Made by a program: the position numbers and the translations under genes
Shown: positions 47,696 through 58,330 of the stretch, one piece after another
Position numbering within the stretch: the stretch's first letter is position 1
Layout: each line of letters starts with the position of its first letter
Assembly: GCA_021234155.1 (NCBI GenBank)
Contig: JAJEKV010000032.1
Span: 951,617-1,015,616 of the forward strand
From: Isoetes taiwanensis
Taxonomy: Eukaryota > Streptophyta > Lycopodiopsida > Isoetales > Isoetaceae
Direction of reading: 5' to 3'
Length of the DNA: 64,000 nt
The notes under the pieces: generated by a model
What the model saw: only the letters and a program-made list of their open reading frames with translations
Told to the model about the DNA's origin: nothing
Databases searched by the model: none

Positions 47696-49198
47696 TTATC
47701 TTATCTTAATATGTATATAGAAACTCATGGGGGTAGTTACAAAATGGCATATCGGATATAAAGTTTTGATCTTGGCCCTTGGATAAAAAGTTGGTGAGGT
47801 GGCGTAGCTTAAGCCCTTGGATTTTGATGGGGGCATGCATGAGTCATGCATGGGGGCATGCACCCCATCTGCGAACCGTTGGATCAAAAGGGAAGGCGAA
47901 ATCCTAGCCCTTGATTTCTATAAGGAAGGTGCAAGGAAGGTGCCAAAAAGTGAATTTGGTGTGGCAAATTTTAACCGTTAGATCAAAAGGTGAGCATCAA
48001 TCCTAGCCATTAACTTTTTAATATTAAATTAGTTTTTTTTTTTAAAGGAGGTGAGGTGGCATCCTCATTAATAAAAAAAATGTAATGAGGTGGCAAAGCA
48101 TTTATTATTGCACATTCTAGGAAGCTTCCTTTCGTTTAATCGCCTTTAAAAGCACGTAGCTTGTGGTAGAGGGGTCGGATGAAGATGGGGCCCATGCCAC
48201 TAGATTCCTCTCGTCGAGAGCTTTCCAATGAGTGGTCCTTTGACACTATTTTGTCGCAGTTGGAGCCAACATGATCGAACATTAAGAATCTTTTTGGAAT
48301 GTTGAGTTTCAAGGAATCTATGGTAAGTTGAGGGAATCTAGGAGAATCTTTATAGGATCTTAGGGAATCCAGGGGAATATCATGGGAATCTTAGAGAATC
48401 TATGGGAATCTCAGAGAATCTATGGGAATCTCAAGAGAGCATCTTTGAGAATGTAAAAGAATCTAATAGAATCCTGATAAAATCTTTAAGAACCTAGAGG
48501 AAACTTGATGGAATCTTGGGGAGTCTAGGGAATCTTCATAGAATCTATGGGAACTAGATGAATCTCAAGAGAATCTATAGGAATCTCAAGCGCTTCTTTG
48601 GGAATCTAAGGGAATCTTGATAAAATCTTTAAGAACCTAGAAGAATCTTAATGGAATCTTAGAGAATCTAGGAGAATCTTGATACAATCTTGGAGAATCT
48701 AGAGGAATCTTGGGTATTCTTTTGGAATCTCGGGGAATCTTTAGAGAATCTTAGGGAGTCTCGAATGAATCTTTGGGAGTCTATAAGAATCTAAAGGAAT
48801 CTTCATAAAATCTTTAAGAATCAATGGGAATCTTAATGAAATATCGGAGAATCTAGGAGAATCTTGATAGAATCTTGGAGAATCTAGAAGAATGTTGGGA
48901 TATTTTTTTGGAATCTAGGGGTATCTTTAGAGAATCTTTGGGAATCTTAATAAAATCTAGGGGAATCTCCATAGAATCTTAAGAATCTAGGGGAATCTTT
49001 GTAGAACATTAAGAATCTAAGAAAACCTTTGGAAATCTAGGAGAATCTAAGAGAATCTCAAGAGAATCTTTGGGAATCTAGGGGAATCTTCCTAAAAGTT
49101 TTGAGAATCTAAGGGAATCTTGATAGAATTTTAGAGAATCTTCATAGAATCTTTGGGCTTTATGCAGTCCCTCATATTACAAACACTTGTATATATAT
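47696..49198. mobile_element. 1.5 kb insertion in left arm, containing minisatellite
   Basis: The uninterrupted right arm passes straight from CTAGGTTTCTTTTA to TATGAAAGGCC near 50,400. In the left arm these points are separated by this stretch, so it was inserted after the inverted repeat formed (or deleted on the right). It starts with four TCTTA units, includes an ACCGTTGGATCAAAAGG motif common in plant transposons near 47,876, and then the GAATCT minisatellite. No terminal repeats or target-site duplication are clear. Confidence 0.6.
48290..49165. repeat. GAATCT minisatellite
   Basis: Nearly 900 bp made of variants of GGGAATCTTGATAGAATCT, mostly in 14-15 bp steps. GAATCT is the constant core. 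No long open frame crosses it. Confidence 0.9.
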
Positions 49199-49199
49199 A

Positions 49200-49390
49200 A
49201 AAAAAAAGCCCTAGTTTGCTAAAATCCTATTTGCTAGAATCGTCCATTCTATAGATCAATATCCCACTTCTTCTGTAGCTCAGCATTTTCCATCCCTGTT
49301 AGAAACCCCCATTTCAGCTCAACTTCAAATGGATCCAAGCTTTTCCCTTTTTCTATTCTCGGTTCCAAAATCACAGGTCCACCGCCAACA
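49200..49390 (+). repeat. left arm, inner part, of large inverted repeat
   Basis: Reverse complement of 50,225-50,400: GGGGGTTTCTAACAG, GATATTGATCT and AAGCTTGG words pair in order. Together with 46,960-47,695 it makes a left arm of about 900 bp. Confidence 0.85.
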
Positions 49391-49489
49391 TGTTTTGGTA
49401 TGTTATGGGAGATGATGTTTTTTTTATTTGAAAAAAATAAAAAACTAAAAAATCATTGATAAGTCCATGAATAATACATAAAATATTAT

Positions 49490-49860
49490 GCAGGATCTGA
49501 CATATTCATGCAGGTTGTGAAAGGGTTTGTTTAACTGATATTTGTTTACATCCTTGTTGTAGCTATTCTTTTATCTTTATGCTATAGCGGTGGAGGCATA
49601 TAGTAGCACAAGGGTGTATGTAGATTGTTTGCATAAAGTTCCAAATCTGTAAATAATATTTGACTTATATCTTGACTTCCTCCAATGGTGGAGAAACGAT
49701 ATACTAAGGTGGAAAATCTAGTTTGACCCCATTAAGGTTTTTAGCGGATGGTGGAGAGTGTAGAATAGGTAATATGTGAGGAAATCTTATATATTGTAAT
49801 GGCTACAAAATTTCAACCAGCTAGTGCTTTATGTGAATAGCTAAGATTTCGAAATTTCAA
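49490..49860 (+). repeat. direct repeat, empty-site copy (in the loop of the inverted repeat)
   Basis: Aligns with 52,030-52,258 joined to 52,977-53,090. Shared text includes TAGCTATTCTTTTATCTTTR, TAGATTGTTTGCATAAAGTT, GAAAATCTAGTTT and ACCCCATTAAGGTTTTTA. This copy has no LINE between GAAAATCTAGTTT and GACCCC at about 49,727. Confidence 0.9.
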
Positions 49861-50224
49861 CCCTTCATTTCAAGTGTCTGTTTTTTTTTGCAACTATAGA
49901 ATCCAGACAAACACACATTACATCCACATATGTGCTAAGCAACTACCTATGTGGAGCGGGTTTTTTGAAGAATTAACAGCGGCAACGATAGAGGACACAA
50001 GGGTTGTTACACTCAATAGTCAAACAACTAGCTGACATGAGCCACTCAGTGGTTGAAATTCTGTTGATGTTCGTGGAGCTCTAAGCAGCATCATTAGAAC
50101 CTAAATTTATTTATTTTTTAATAAAATAAGGTTCTAAAATTGTAGAAAAAATATGGGATAACGTAGGATTGTCAATGGTTAATGTATTGTATTAGTAGAA
50201 GATTTGGTATAATGCTGACGATGG

Positions 50225-51930
50225 ACCTGTAATTTTGGAAGCGAGAACAGAAAAAAGGAAAAGCTTGGGTCGATTTGAAGTTGAGGTGAATGGGGGTTTC
50301 TAACAGAGATGGAAAATGTGGAACCACAGAAGGAGCAGGATATTGATCTGTAGAATGGGCGGTTCTAGCAGATAAGCTTCTAGCAGGCTAGGTTTCTTTT
50401 ATATGAAAGGCCGAAGGTGGGGATGGAGGAGGGATAACAAAGAAGCTGCATTCCGAGTTGTGCAAATCTTGGAGGGCCAGTATTTAAGTGTCGTTGCCTG
50501 TTTGTTGGTAGATTTTACAGTACAAAGAGCTAACTATACCTTGAATTTGTTGCTGCATATGTAAAGAGCCAGTGTTTACAGAGTTGCTCGTTGATGATGG
50601 AAATCTGTTCTTTTGCTTTCTTAGTTATTGTTTTTTGTAGACTTCTTGCTTTTGAGGTCTCTTCAGTTAGCCGTATTGTTGCTTTCTAGCATATGCAATT
50701 TGTTGAGGCGGTCTTTTGCAACTTGTTTTCTTATTTGCTTATTTTGTCTCTAATTTGTGGCCGTTTGGGTTAGTGGGCAAACATCTTGTGCAAGGAAGCA
50801 TGCAGTTGCTCGTCAACTACGGTTTAGAGTTATGTTATGCTAGTTTTGGTTCCTGTGTTTGGATAAGGATGCTGGCATATAGCCATGAATTTTGGGTTGA
50901 GGCGCATGGAAAGGGCCAGTTTCTTTGGCTAACATAGCTTGTTCCCAGAGCCGATTATGCCTTGTTTTTCTAGCTGAAGATGTGAAGGACCAGTGTTTCA
51001 TTTAGGATTCACATATGGTCTGTTGTTCGCATGGCTTTTTTTTTTTTGTTGAAGGACGTCAGACTTTATTCAATCAAAGAGTCAAATACAAGTATAAATG
51101 CAGAGACAGGAATAAAATCTCAGCGGATAAGCGGAGACCCACCGAGTGAAGCAACCTGCCTAAGCATAAGAGTGCACATCCAAAAACTCCTCAAAAATCA
51201 ATCGCCTCTTGCGAGGGGCAACTGAAGAACAATGATACGACTTTACAATGTAACCTTGAGCTTCTTGGAGAACACGATTATCTGCCACATCCAGACCTTT
51301 GAAGATTACCAATCTTCGTCTTTTCCAGATAGTCCAAAGCAACCATCCTGCCGCTAGATGAAAAGCCCGCCTTGTAACTCTGTCCGTGTACTTGGGTAAA
51401 TTGCCAAAAGCGCTTGTTGACTTGTTAGTGAAACCCTGAAAAGGGAAAACAACCAGTCCCATACACGCGCCTAAGGTGTTCACACATGAAAAAGCAATGC
51501 TCAATGGTCTCGGATCCACGCTTGCATACCGGGACAATCGATTTGATATTCTAGGGTTAAACTTATGGACAAGCACATTAACCCGCAGACACCTATGAAG
51601 AATCTGCCACCAAAGAACTGCCACTTTAGGATGAAGTAGCTTGTCCCATGCCCAAGACCACACCTTCTGCCATTGAAGAGGAGGAAGTTGAAGAGACCAC
51701 TTATTAGACGGAGGAAGAATATCAGTATCAAGCAACAACTGATACATAGAGTTCACAAGTTTGCACTCCTTAATTTCTTCATGACAAACCCATACCAAAA
51801 TATCTTCTTGGTGTGGCAGAATAGGCTGTAGAAAATCAGCAACTTTTTGCCAAAGAACTCTATCCCATCGCATGGCTTTTTTTTATTTTGTCATTATGAT
51901 AGAATTGCATCTACAAAGATTGATTCTTAT
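50225..51930 (-). repeat. right arm of large inverted repeat (interrupted by LINE-A)
   Basis: Pairs with 49,390-49,200 and 47,695-46,960. It is continuous from 50,225 to about 51,043, then broken by LINE-A, and resumes at 51,868 with ATTTTGTCATTATGATAGAA and GATTGATTCTTATAA matching the left arm near 46,985-47,030. Frames in it, including 50,716-50,937, are not recognised as genes. Confidence 0.85.
51044..51867 (-). pseudogene. LINE-A copy 4, 5'-truncated insertion with target-site duplication
   Basis: About 820 bp of LINE-A 3' end: reversed poly(A), GAAGGACGTCAGACTTTATT, then a minus-strand frame (51,873-51,160) with the zinc-binding tail (NKWSLQLPPLQWQKVWSWAW, LHPKVAVLWWQILHRCLRVN, HLAAGWLLWTIWKRRRLVIF). 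One frame change removes the Cys cluster. It is flanked by TCGCATGGCTTTTTTTT at 51,027 and 51,868, a 17 bp duplication, the signature of target-primed reverse transcription. It is 5' truncated and inactive. Confidence 0.9.
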
Positions 51931-52029
51931 AATAATAATAATGGGTTTTAACGTCCACGGGAAGCCGGAAAGGGTTGCACTTCATATCTGGATCTGTGAA
52001 CAGGGCTGTGAAAGGACAAAGCCAAATAT

Positions 52030-53090
52030 GGCATATCTTTCATGCAGGGTTGTAAAAGGGTTTGTTTGCCTTATATTTGTTTATGCCCTTGTTGTAGCTA
52101 TTCTTTTATCTTTGTGCAATGATGGCAGAGGCATACAGTAGCACAAGGATATAGGTAGATTGTTTGCATAAAGTTTCAAATCTGTAAATAATATTTGACT
52201 TGTATCTTGACTTCTTCCAATGGTGGAGAAATGATATACTGAGATGGAAAATCTAGTTTTTTTTTTTTTGAAGGATGACAAAACTCTTATTCAATATTCC
52301 AGAAGAAGTACACACATAGATGCAGAGACATGAATAAAATCTCAGCAGACAAAGACAATCCACTGAGTGCAGCCACCTGTCTATGCATAAGATAAGATAC
52401 CCAAATATTCCTCAAAAATCAAACATTTTTTCTCAGGAGCAAGCTGAGAATATAGGTATGCCTTCACCAATCTGTCTTACGCCTCTTGAAGAAGTTGGTC
52501 GACACTAATTGATAAACCTTTGAAGATACACAACCGCCTTCTTTTCCAAATAGCCACAACAACCAGCCTGAAGCTAAGTGGAAAGCCTGTTGCTGCAAGC
52601 TGTTCCAAGTGGAAGGATAAATGGCGAGAAACACTTGCTGGCTAGTCAAGGCCACATAGAAGAGAGATAGTAACCATGACCAAACTGGCTGAACTTGATC
52701 ACGTAGAAAGAAGCAGTGCTCGAGACTCTCAACTTGCCGCTTACACAGTGTGCAAAGTTCTGAAATACGGGGATAGAACTTATGAACCGACACATTAACC
52801 CGCAGACATTTGTGAAGGAGTTGCCACCATAAGGTAGAAACTTTGGGATGAAGCAATTTATTCCAGACCCAGGACCACATACGCTTCCACTGAGGAGAGG
52901 GAATGCGGAGCTGCGAACCAGCTCGACAGGGGGACAATGTCAATATCAACCAGCTTTTGATATAACAAATGCACGAGACCCCATTAAGGTTTTTAACAGA
53001 GGGTGGAGGGGGTGGGATAGGGAATGTATGAGGGAATCTTATATACATCAATGGCTAGAAATTTCAACCAGCTAGTGCTTTATGTAACTA
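52030..53090 (+). repeat. direct repeat, filled-site copy
   Basis: Second copy of the 49,490-49,860 segment, split by LINE-A at 52,258-52,977. Left part ends GAAAATCTAGTTT and right part starts GACCCCATTAAGG. Confidence 0.9.
52258..52977 (-). pseudogene. LINE-A copy 5, 5'-truncated
   Basis: About 720 bp. Reversed poly(A), GAAGGATGACAAAACTCTTA, then a minus-strand frame (53,051-52,464) with PQWKRMWSWVWNKLLHPKVS, TLWWQLLHKCLRVNVSVHKF and CTLCKRQVESLEHCFF, which keeps the Cys-x2-Cys...His-Cys zinc pattern lost in copy 4. Comparison with the empty site shows no clear target-site duplication, so it may have inserted without one or lost it. Closest relative in the window is the fragment at 6,808. 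Confidence 0.88.
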
Positions 53091-53739
53091 AAAAAGAACT
53101 CAACTCCTTTTCATGATGAAACAACCTCGTGAACTACATTAACAACGAGCCAACTAACACGCAACCCGCCAACGATTTGTCGCAAAATAGCAAGCTCCTA
53201 CCATTCCTTACATAAATGTAGAGACGATGCTATTTTGACCCCTCCATGTTGATCCGCACCAAGTACATGCCTTAAATCTCACCAAAAATTCAAATGACCA
53301 CCGGTTTAAACATTGAAATAATAAGAAATACCGTTCTCTCTACATTCATGGATCATTGGCGAAAACATAAGAAATACCGCCCATCTCTACACAGTTATGC
53401 ATCATTGATGAGGATTTAAAGACACTCAGTTTTTATGGTCATGTATGCCACTCCATGAAAAAGTAGTAACCATATCCTCCATAAAATAAGCGACAAATTC
53501 TAAACCTAAAAAATATAGCAGAGGCATTATATTTCAACTAGAAATTATAAAGCATCCGCGTGAATTTTCATGGAAGTTTTTTTCCATTCTTGATTTCAAG
53601 ACAAGAATTCCCTGGAGTTTGTGGCTCACTATATAGTAGGTAAGTTAACACAAAAAAGAAAACCTTAAAGCTATGGTAGATAACAGAAAAACAAAAATTG
53701 ACTTGAGCAATGTTCAAGGGAAGATCCCAAATACTTAGT
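53091..53739. other. noncoding flank of esterase copy A
   Basis: Contains AACATAAGAAATACCG twice (about 53,315 and 53,358) and, from 53,580, the 3' flank shared with esterase copy B (TTCCATTCTTGATTTCAAGA). A further short copy of the GTAGGTAAGTTAACACAAAA block is at 57,585. Confidence 0.6.
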
Positions 53740-54293
53740 CATTTGCTGGTAAAAAAGGAAAAGGCTTCTGCCACAACCGTCTGAGGAACAGAATGGCCAC
53801 CATAAAATTCATGGTAAGTAACATCTTAACCTTGGCGACGAATGTTCTGAAGGAGGCGACGTCCACAACGCTCAACAGGAAGAATGGAGCCAGCAGTTCC
53901 ATGGCTAATATAAATCCTAGAAGAACCGACCCTTTGAGGGGCTGTCATATAACCAAGAGAGAGCCAAAATCCAAGGAAACATATCCCCATTTGCGACACC
54001 ACGGGATAAAGCATAGGAGCCCCCATCAGAAAAATCACCGACAACAATTCGTTTGTCGTCGATCCAATATGTCTCAAAGACATGGACCAAAACGCGGTCG
54101 ATGAAGCGGACATCTGGCCCAAAATTGAAGACAATCATGTCCCAGGTTGAGGTTTGGTACTCGGGGGCTACGACTATGACGCCGGCGTCCAAGGCTTCCG
54201 TTGTAACAACCGACAAAATACTGCGGTTGCCTCCGGCGGCATGGAGCATTACCCGCAGGGGTGCAGGAAAGCGGCAATTCGCAGGTACCAAGA
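53740..54293 (-). pseudogene. alpha/beta-hydrolase (carboxylesterase-like), copy A
   Basis: The minus-strand frame from 54,293 reads ILVPANC, then PLRVMLHAAGGNRSILSVV (oxyanion-hole HG-type motif), GVIVVAPEYQTSTWDMIV, FGPDVRFIDRVLVHVF and VVGDFSDGGSYALS with the nucleophile Ser. It shifts frame near 53,920; the next frame gives SRIYISHGTAGSILPVERCG, then a TAA in place of a sense codon, then EFYGGHSVPQTVV with the catalytic His. The acid residue of GTAD is Gly here. Lost acid, one stop and one frameshift make it a pseudogene. The family comprises plant phospholipase/carboxylesterase-type serine hydrolases. Its upstream exons are cut off by LINE-B. Confidence 0.85.
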
Positions 54294-54309
54294 TACCCCC
54301 GTCTCTCCC

Positions 54310-55437
54310 TCCTTCCTTTAGGCCCAGCTTGTGTGCCCTCGTTGTTGTTGTCGATCCACTTGCTATGCTTTTCCCAGCTTTGGCGCTGACGACGGCCTTG
54401 CTCCTAACCTTGCACTCATTCTTCCTCTTGTATGGGGCAGAAGCGTGGGGTCCGATGATATCCCTCATCCTCAACACCTGGAATGACCTCGAGCAGGTGT
54501 AGAAAGCCTTCTTGGCACGAGCCCTTGGGGTAAAGTCCACAGTTCCATACCAGATCCTACTCCAAGAGACAGGTTTTCTACCCCTTCAACGGACAGCATT
54601 GGAACGCCATATCATTTACTCCAGAAGGTGGTCGCTATGGGTGATACACGTTTGCCCAACCTTGCTTTGACCATGGCGATGGGTCCCCAACGCCTCAAAG
54701 CCTGCTGGAAGGACAAGCAAGTTCAGTGGCTCTCACGCTGGGGTGTACAGGCAAACAGATGCGTACATGTAAGGACAAAGAAAGATCACAAGGCACTTAA
54801 GCTGTACCTAGATGCTACTTTCCTTCGCAAGCTTTGGGATGCAGATGCTCTGACGCACGTTAAGCTGGCACACTATCAGCAGCAAGTCAATCCTAGGCTC
54901 ACGAGAGGCCCACACCAGTACTTGTACACCCATTTGCCCATGAAGAAGCGCAGACTTATAGCTTCCATTCGCACGGGTGCACATCGTCTCCGCATTGAGA
55001 CAAAACGTTGGGCTCAGGAAGCACGGGAGGAAAGGCTTTGCTAATGTTGCCACCAGGGCGCCATTGAGGATGAATGTCATGCCCTCCAGATCTGCCCAGC
55101 ATTTGCCCATATCCGAGAGCGGTATGTTCGATTACTAGTGCCTGGCCAACCATTGCATGAGTTATTGAATACGGCGTTAGTGGGTTTGTTGGGGTCATAC
55201 CTCCAGGAGGTTATGGGTGCACGGACTCAGTTGTGTCCTCCGAGACGGTATTGAACTGTCCTATACAATTGTACAGCGTGCCAGCACACTTATTACTGCT
55301 AAGGTTTTTCCCTCGAAAACCCTTCGAGGCGGGGGTTTTTTAATCATGACAGTAATACGCTTGCTGCTCTCTTTTTTGTTTGGGTCCCATAGGCCAATCG
55401 GTCTCCGCGGACGATAAAAAATCTATTCTATTCTTTA
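54310..55437 (+). pseudogene. LINE-B fragment, 3' end, inserted in esterase copy A
   Basis: Plus-strand frames carry SFFLLYGAEAWGPMISLIL and NTWNDLEQV, then (after a TAG) KAFLARALGVKSTVPYQILL and QETGFLPLQRTALERHIIYS, the C-terminal part of LINE-B ORF2. The basic frame at 54,628-55,044 follows. The 3' UTR with the CCTCGAAAACCCTTCGAGG hairpin and a TCTATTCTATTCT tail ends near 55,437 and matches the copy at 39,634. Beyond it, sequence resembling 58,330-58,500 resumes, so the element split the A locus. Confidence 0.85.
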
Positions 55438-57560
55438 GGTCGCCTCCCCGCTTCTAAATGTAGCTTCCGCACTTTCAATATACATTGTCGTTCTTTTGTA
55501 CCGTCGTCCCTACTATTGTCATTTCTCTGTACCATGTTCCCTACTATTGTCAAAGACCTATTACCGTCAGATTTATACTCAAAAACCTTTCAAGGTTATG
55601 GTTTCTAATCTGTTATTGTTATTGTAATGTCCATACTGTGCTCTTTTTGTAACACAAATTCTTAGCATGCATTATTTGAGATGCTAATGACCTTATCGAT
55701 ATTTTGAGATTTGACAAGAGAGAAATTAAACTTTGGTTTAAAATAACGAGCCTCTATGTTATAAAATAATATAGCTCTAGCTCTATTGTCTATGGATTTT
55801 AAGGAATATGTGGATTCCAAACTCCACAATTTTCCAACTTACATCTCGCTCAAACTTCACTCACACACACGAAATATGACACACAAAACTTCCTCCAAAA
55901 ACAAAGAGACCGAGGACAATAGAAGCCTCGGGATAACTTGATTATACCAAGGATCCACATGGTAGCAATAAAGTAGACAAATGCAATGCATCATGGTTAA
56001 AAAGGAAGATCAAATAATTTTGAGACAGAATGGGCTACAAACCTAACAATTTGCACTCAAATCACTAGAAACAAAAGTATCACCATTACTACTAACATTA
56101 AAAGACCATTGCCTCATAGGGTATTCAAGAGTTAAACCTTTTGATATGTCATTAAAAGGTAGTGGCAATATGCATGCATTATGTATACTCCAATTTGGCA
56201 AGACACCACATAAAGCCTCTCTAGAAGTGCCCAATAAATTTGAACATTAGTCACTAGGACTATGGCTCGAAATTGGACTCCCTAGAATTTTCGGCCAAGG
56301 TTTCTGAACTAAATGTCGAAAAGTTATTGATAAACTTTTTATGAAAAAAGATAAGTAAAATCCAGCAAATTGGAAGATTTTCTCTCAGGGCACACGCCCA
56401 TTACCTTCTCGTTCCAGTTTTTTGGCTTTTCCATGTCACCTAAATGAGGAGTAGAATCTGGCAACCATTCTCATTGAAGATCATGGAGAATTCAAACTGG
56501 AGAACAAGCAAACAGGGCAAGAATTAGAATTATTGTGAATGACATAGTTGGAAGAAAAAGAAATTCCACACAAGATCGAGAACTAAAGGGCAAACCGGGT
56601 TGCTAAATGGAGAATTCAGAGACTTATGAAGAAAGGAGGCCAGGTCATCACAAAGGGGAAATCTGGGGCTTGTCACATAGCGAATCGTTTTATATGGCCG
56701 AATGGGGATGGTCCCTTAATAATACGGTAATTCAACAACATTTTTGCTGGTTAATAGAAAATCTAAATTGGAGTCAGAAAAGAGTAAACATAAACAAAAT
56801 AATACTGGGATATTGTTGGTTATATAATTAGGGTATTATTGAAAATGCAAATTCATCGTCTTACAATTTGAATATCTGTTGATCGCAAGATGAGGGGTAT
56901 TAAGGACAAGAGACCTCCTCCCATTCGCTTAATCAGGAAGCGGGCTGCAGAAATACTCAGAGTTGTCTTTAAGATGATGCCCAGGGCAATGCACAATCTT
57001 CAATCAAAGAGCTATGATTTATAAACCGACTGTAGTGTCTAAAAATGGCGACGCTGGCCCTTAAGTACTTGCGGGGTTCTCAAATGTAAGTTACATACCA
57101 GGATGCGAATTTGTGTGTGCTGTTTGCTTTCTTACTTTGAGATTTGAGATTTGAGATTTGTGGAGTCCACAAAACTTCTCAATGGCAAAAACAAAGTAAT
57201 ATTTTTATTTTTGTTCGATCTTCGTGTTGGGGCATCCAATGACTAACTTAACCACCTGCACCTAGAGTCAGACTGAGCTGTTTTATCTGCTTATTTCCGA
57301 GCTGCTCTTCGGTCAGGTAACCTTTGGATATAGTATTTCAAACTGACCGGTTTTCTGGTTGCTCTTCTTATTAAGTTATGGCTTCTTGAGAAGATATGGT
57401 ATTTCATCGAGTGGGGATGCTGAAAAGCTAGTACTATCCCGGAAAAATGCCTTACATGCAGCTGTAGCCCAGTTGTGCTAGATCTTAAGGCTTATAAAAA
57501 CATTCAGCCAGCATATAATTTCTTGCGTTTCTCTAAATATGCTGATTGGAAGGTTAGAAG
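55438..57560. other. noncoding; remnant of repeated locus then unassigned
   Basis: About 55,440-55,560 (GTCCCTACTATTGTCATTT, TGTACCATGTT) matches 58,330-58,500 and 60,110-60,320. From 55,560 on, nothing is recognisable. A minus-strand frame at 56,043-56,234 ends in a Ser/Asn-rich tail that might be an exon, but no family was recognised. Confidence 0.4.
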
Positions 57561-57564
57561 TCCC

Positions 57565-57840
57565 AGAATTTGTGGCTCACTATAGAGTAGGTAAGTTAAC
57601 ACAAAACTTACACACAAATTCTGGCAGGTGAAGCACGATGAGATGACTTGATACCAAACTTGTTGCTGCTTCCTGCTCGAACAGACCTTCTTAACCATCC
57701 CTTGGTAGCTTCAGGGGCAGTGCTGCTACAGGTAGTACTTGGTAATTATCTCCTGATTCTTTTCCATTCTTGATTTCAAGACAAGAATTCCCCAGAAATT
57801 GTGGCTTCACTATAGAGTAGGTAAGTTAACACAAAAGAAA
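57565..57840. repeat. esterase 3' flank repeats
   Basis: The block GTGGCTCACTATAGAGTAGG plus TAAGTTAACACAAAA occurs at about 57,570 and 57,795 here and at 53,620 by copy A, so the 3' flank of the esterase was duplicated more than once. Confidence 0.7.
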
Positions 57841-57904
57841 ACCCTGGAAGCTGGTACATAGCGAGAAAACAAAAATGGACTTGAACGAAAAGATCCCAAA
57901 TAAA

Positions 57905-58200
57905 ATAAGTTAGTCATATGCTGGTAAACAACGAAAAGGCTTCTGCCACAACCGTGGGAGAAACAGAATGGCCACCAGCAAATTCACGGTAAGTAACGTG
58001 GTAACCTTGGAGACGAAGGTTCTGAAGGAGGCGAAGGCCACAACGCTCAACAGGAAGAACAGAGTCAGCAGTTCCATGGCTGAGAACCGACCCTGTGAGG
58101 GGCTCTCATATAACCAGGAGAGAAAGCCAAAATCCAAGGAAACAAATCCCCATTTGCGACGCCAAGGGACAAAGCATAGGAGGCGCCATCAGAAAAGCCA
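57905..58200 (-). pseudogene. alpha/beta-hydrolase (carboxylesterase-like), copy B, C-terminal exon
   Basis: The minus-strand frame reads GGFSDGASYALSLGVANGD and LFPWILAFSPGY (Ser nucleophile elbow G-x-S-x-G-like), then a deletion of about 14 bp shifts the frame where copy A has RIYIS. The other frame continues HGTADSVLPVERCGLRLLQN, GYHVTYREFAGGHSVSPTVV and ends with TGA near 57,915. Thus Ser, Asp and His of the triad are all present, unlike copy A, but the deletion breaks the protein. The N-terminal domain is absent; upstream is a hairpin-rich segment instead. Copy B is closer to the ancestral sequence than copy A. Confidence 0.85.
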
Positions 58201-58330
58201 CCGACGTGGGCCAAAACGAATTGCCAAAACGCCAAAACGCCATTCATACAAACGAATGGCAGTGAAAGAATGGCGTTTGTCTCAAAGACGTGGGCCAAAA
58301 CGCCATTCTTTCACTGCCATTCTTTCTAAA
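58201..58330. repeat. perfect 25 bp hairpin with 19 nt loop
   Basis: Positions 58,254-58,278 and 58,298-58,322 are perfect reverse complements (AATGGCAGTGAAAGAATGGC against GCCATTCTTTCACTGCCATT), separated by 19 nt. GACGTGGGCCAAAACG also occurs twice (58,203 and 58,289), so the hairpin arose at a local duplication beside the esterase exon. Confidence 0.9.

Noticed and set aside
49201-49215. Helitron 3' end at GCCCTAG followed by T
   Set aside because: The CTAG is also present in the uninterrupted right arm (CAGGCTAGG), so it belongs to the host sequence, and the upstream hairpin is weak.
53793-54502. Plus-strand frames over the esterase region
   Set aside because: The minus strand encodes the clear alpha/beta-hydrolase motifs; the plus frames are shadows, apart from the LINE-B part after about 54,310.
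54294-54540. N-terminal extension of esterase copy A frame
   Set aside because: That part of the minus frame is antisense to LINE-B ORF2, so it is an accidental fusion across the insertion junction.
56043-56234. Possible C-terminal exon on the minus strand
   Set aside because: Short, unsupported by neighbours and unrecognised.
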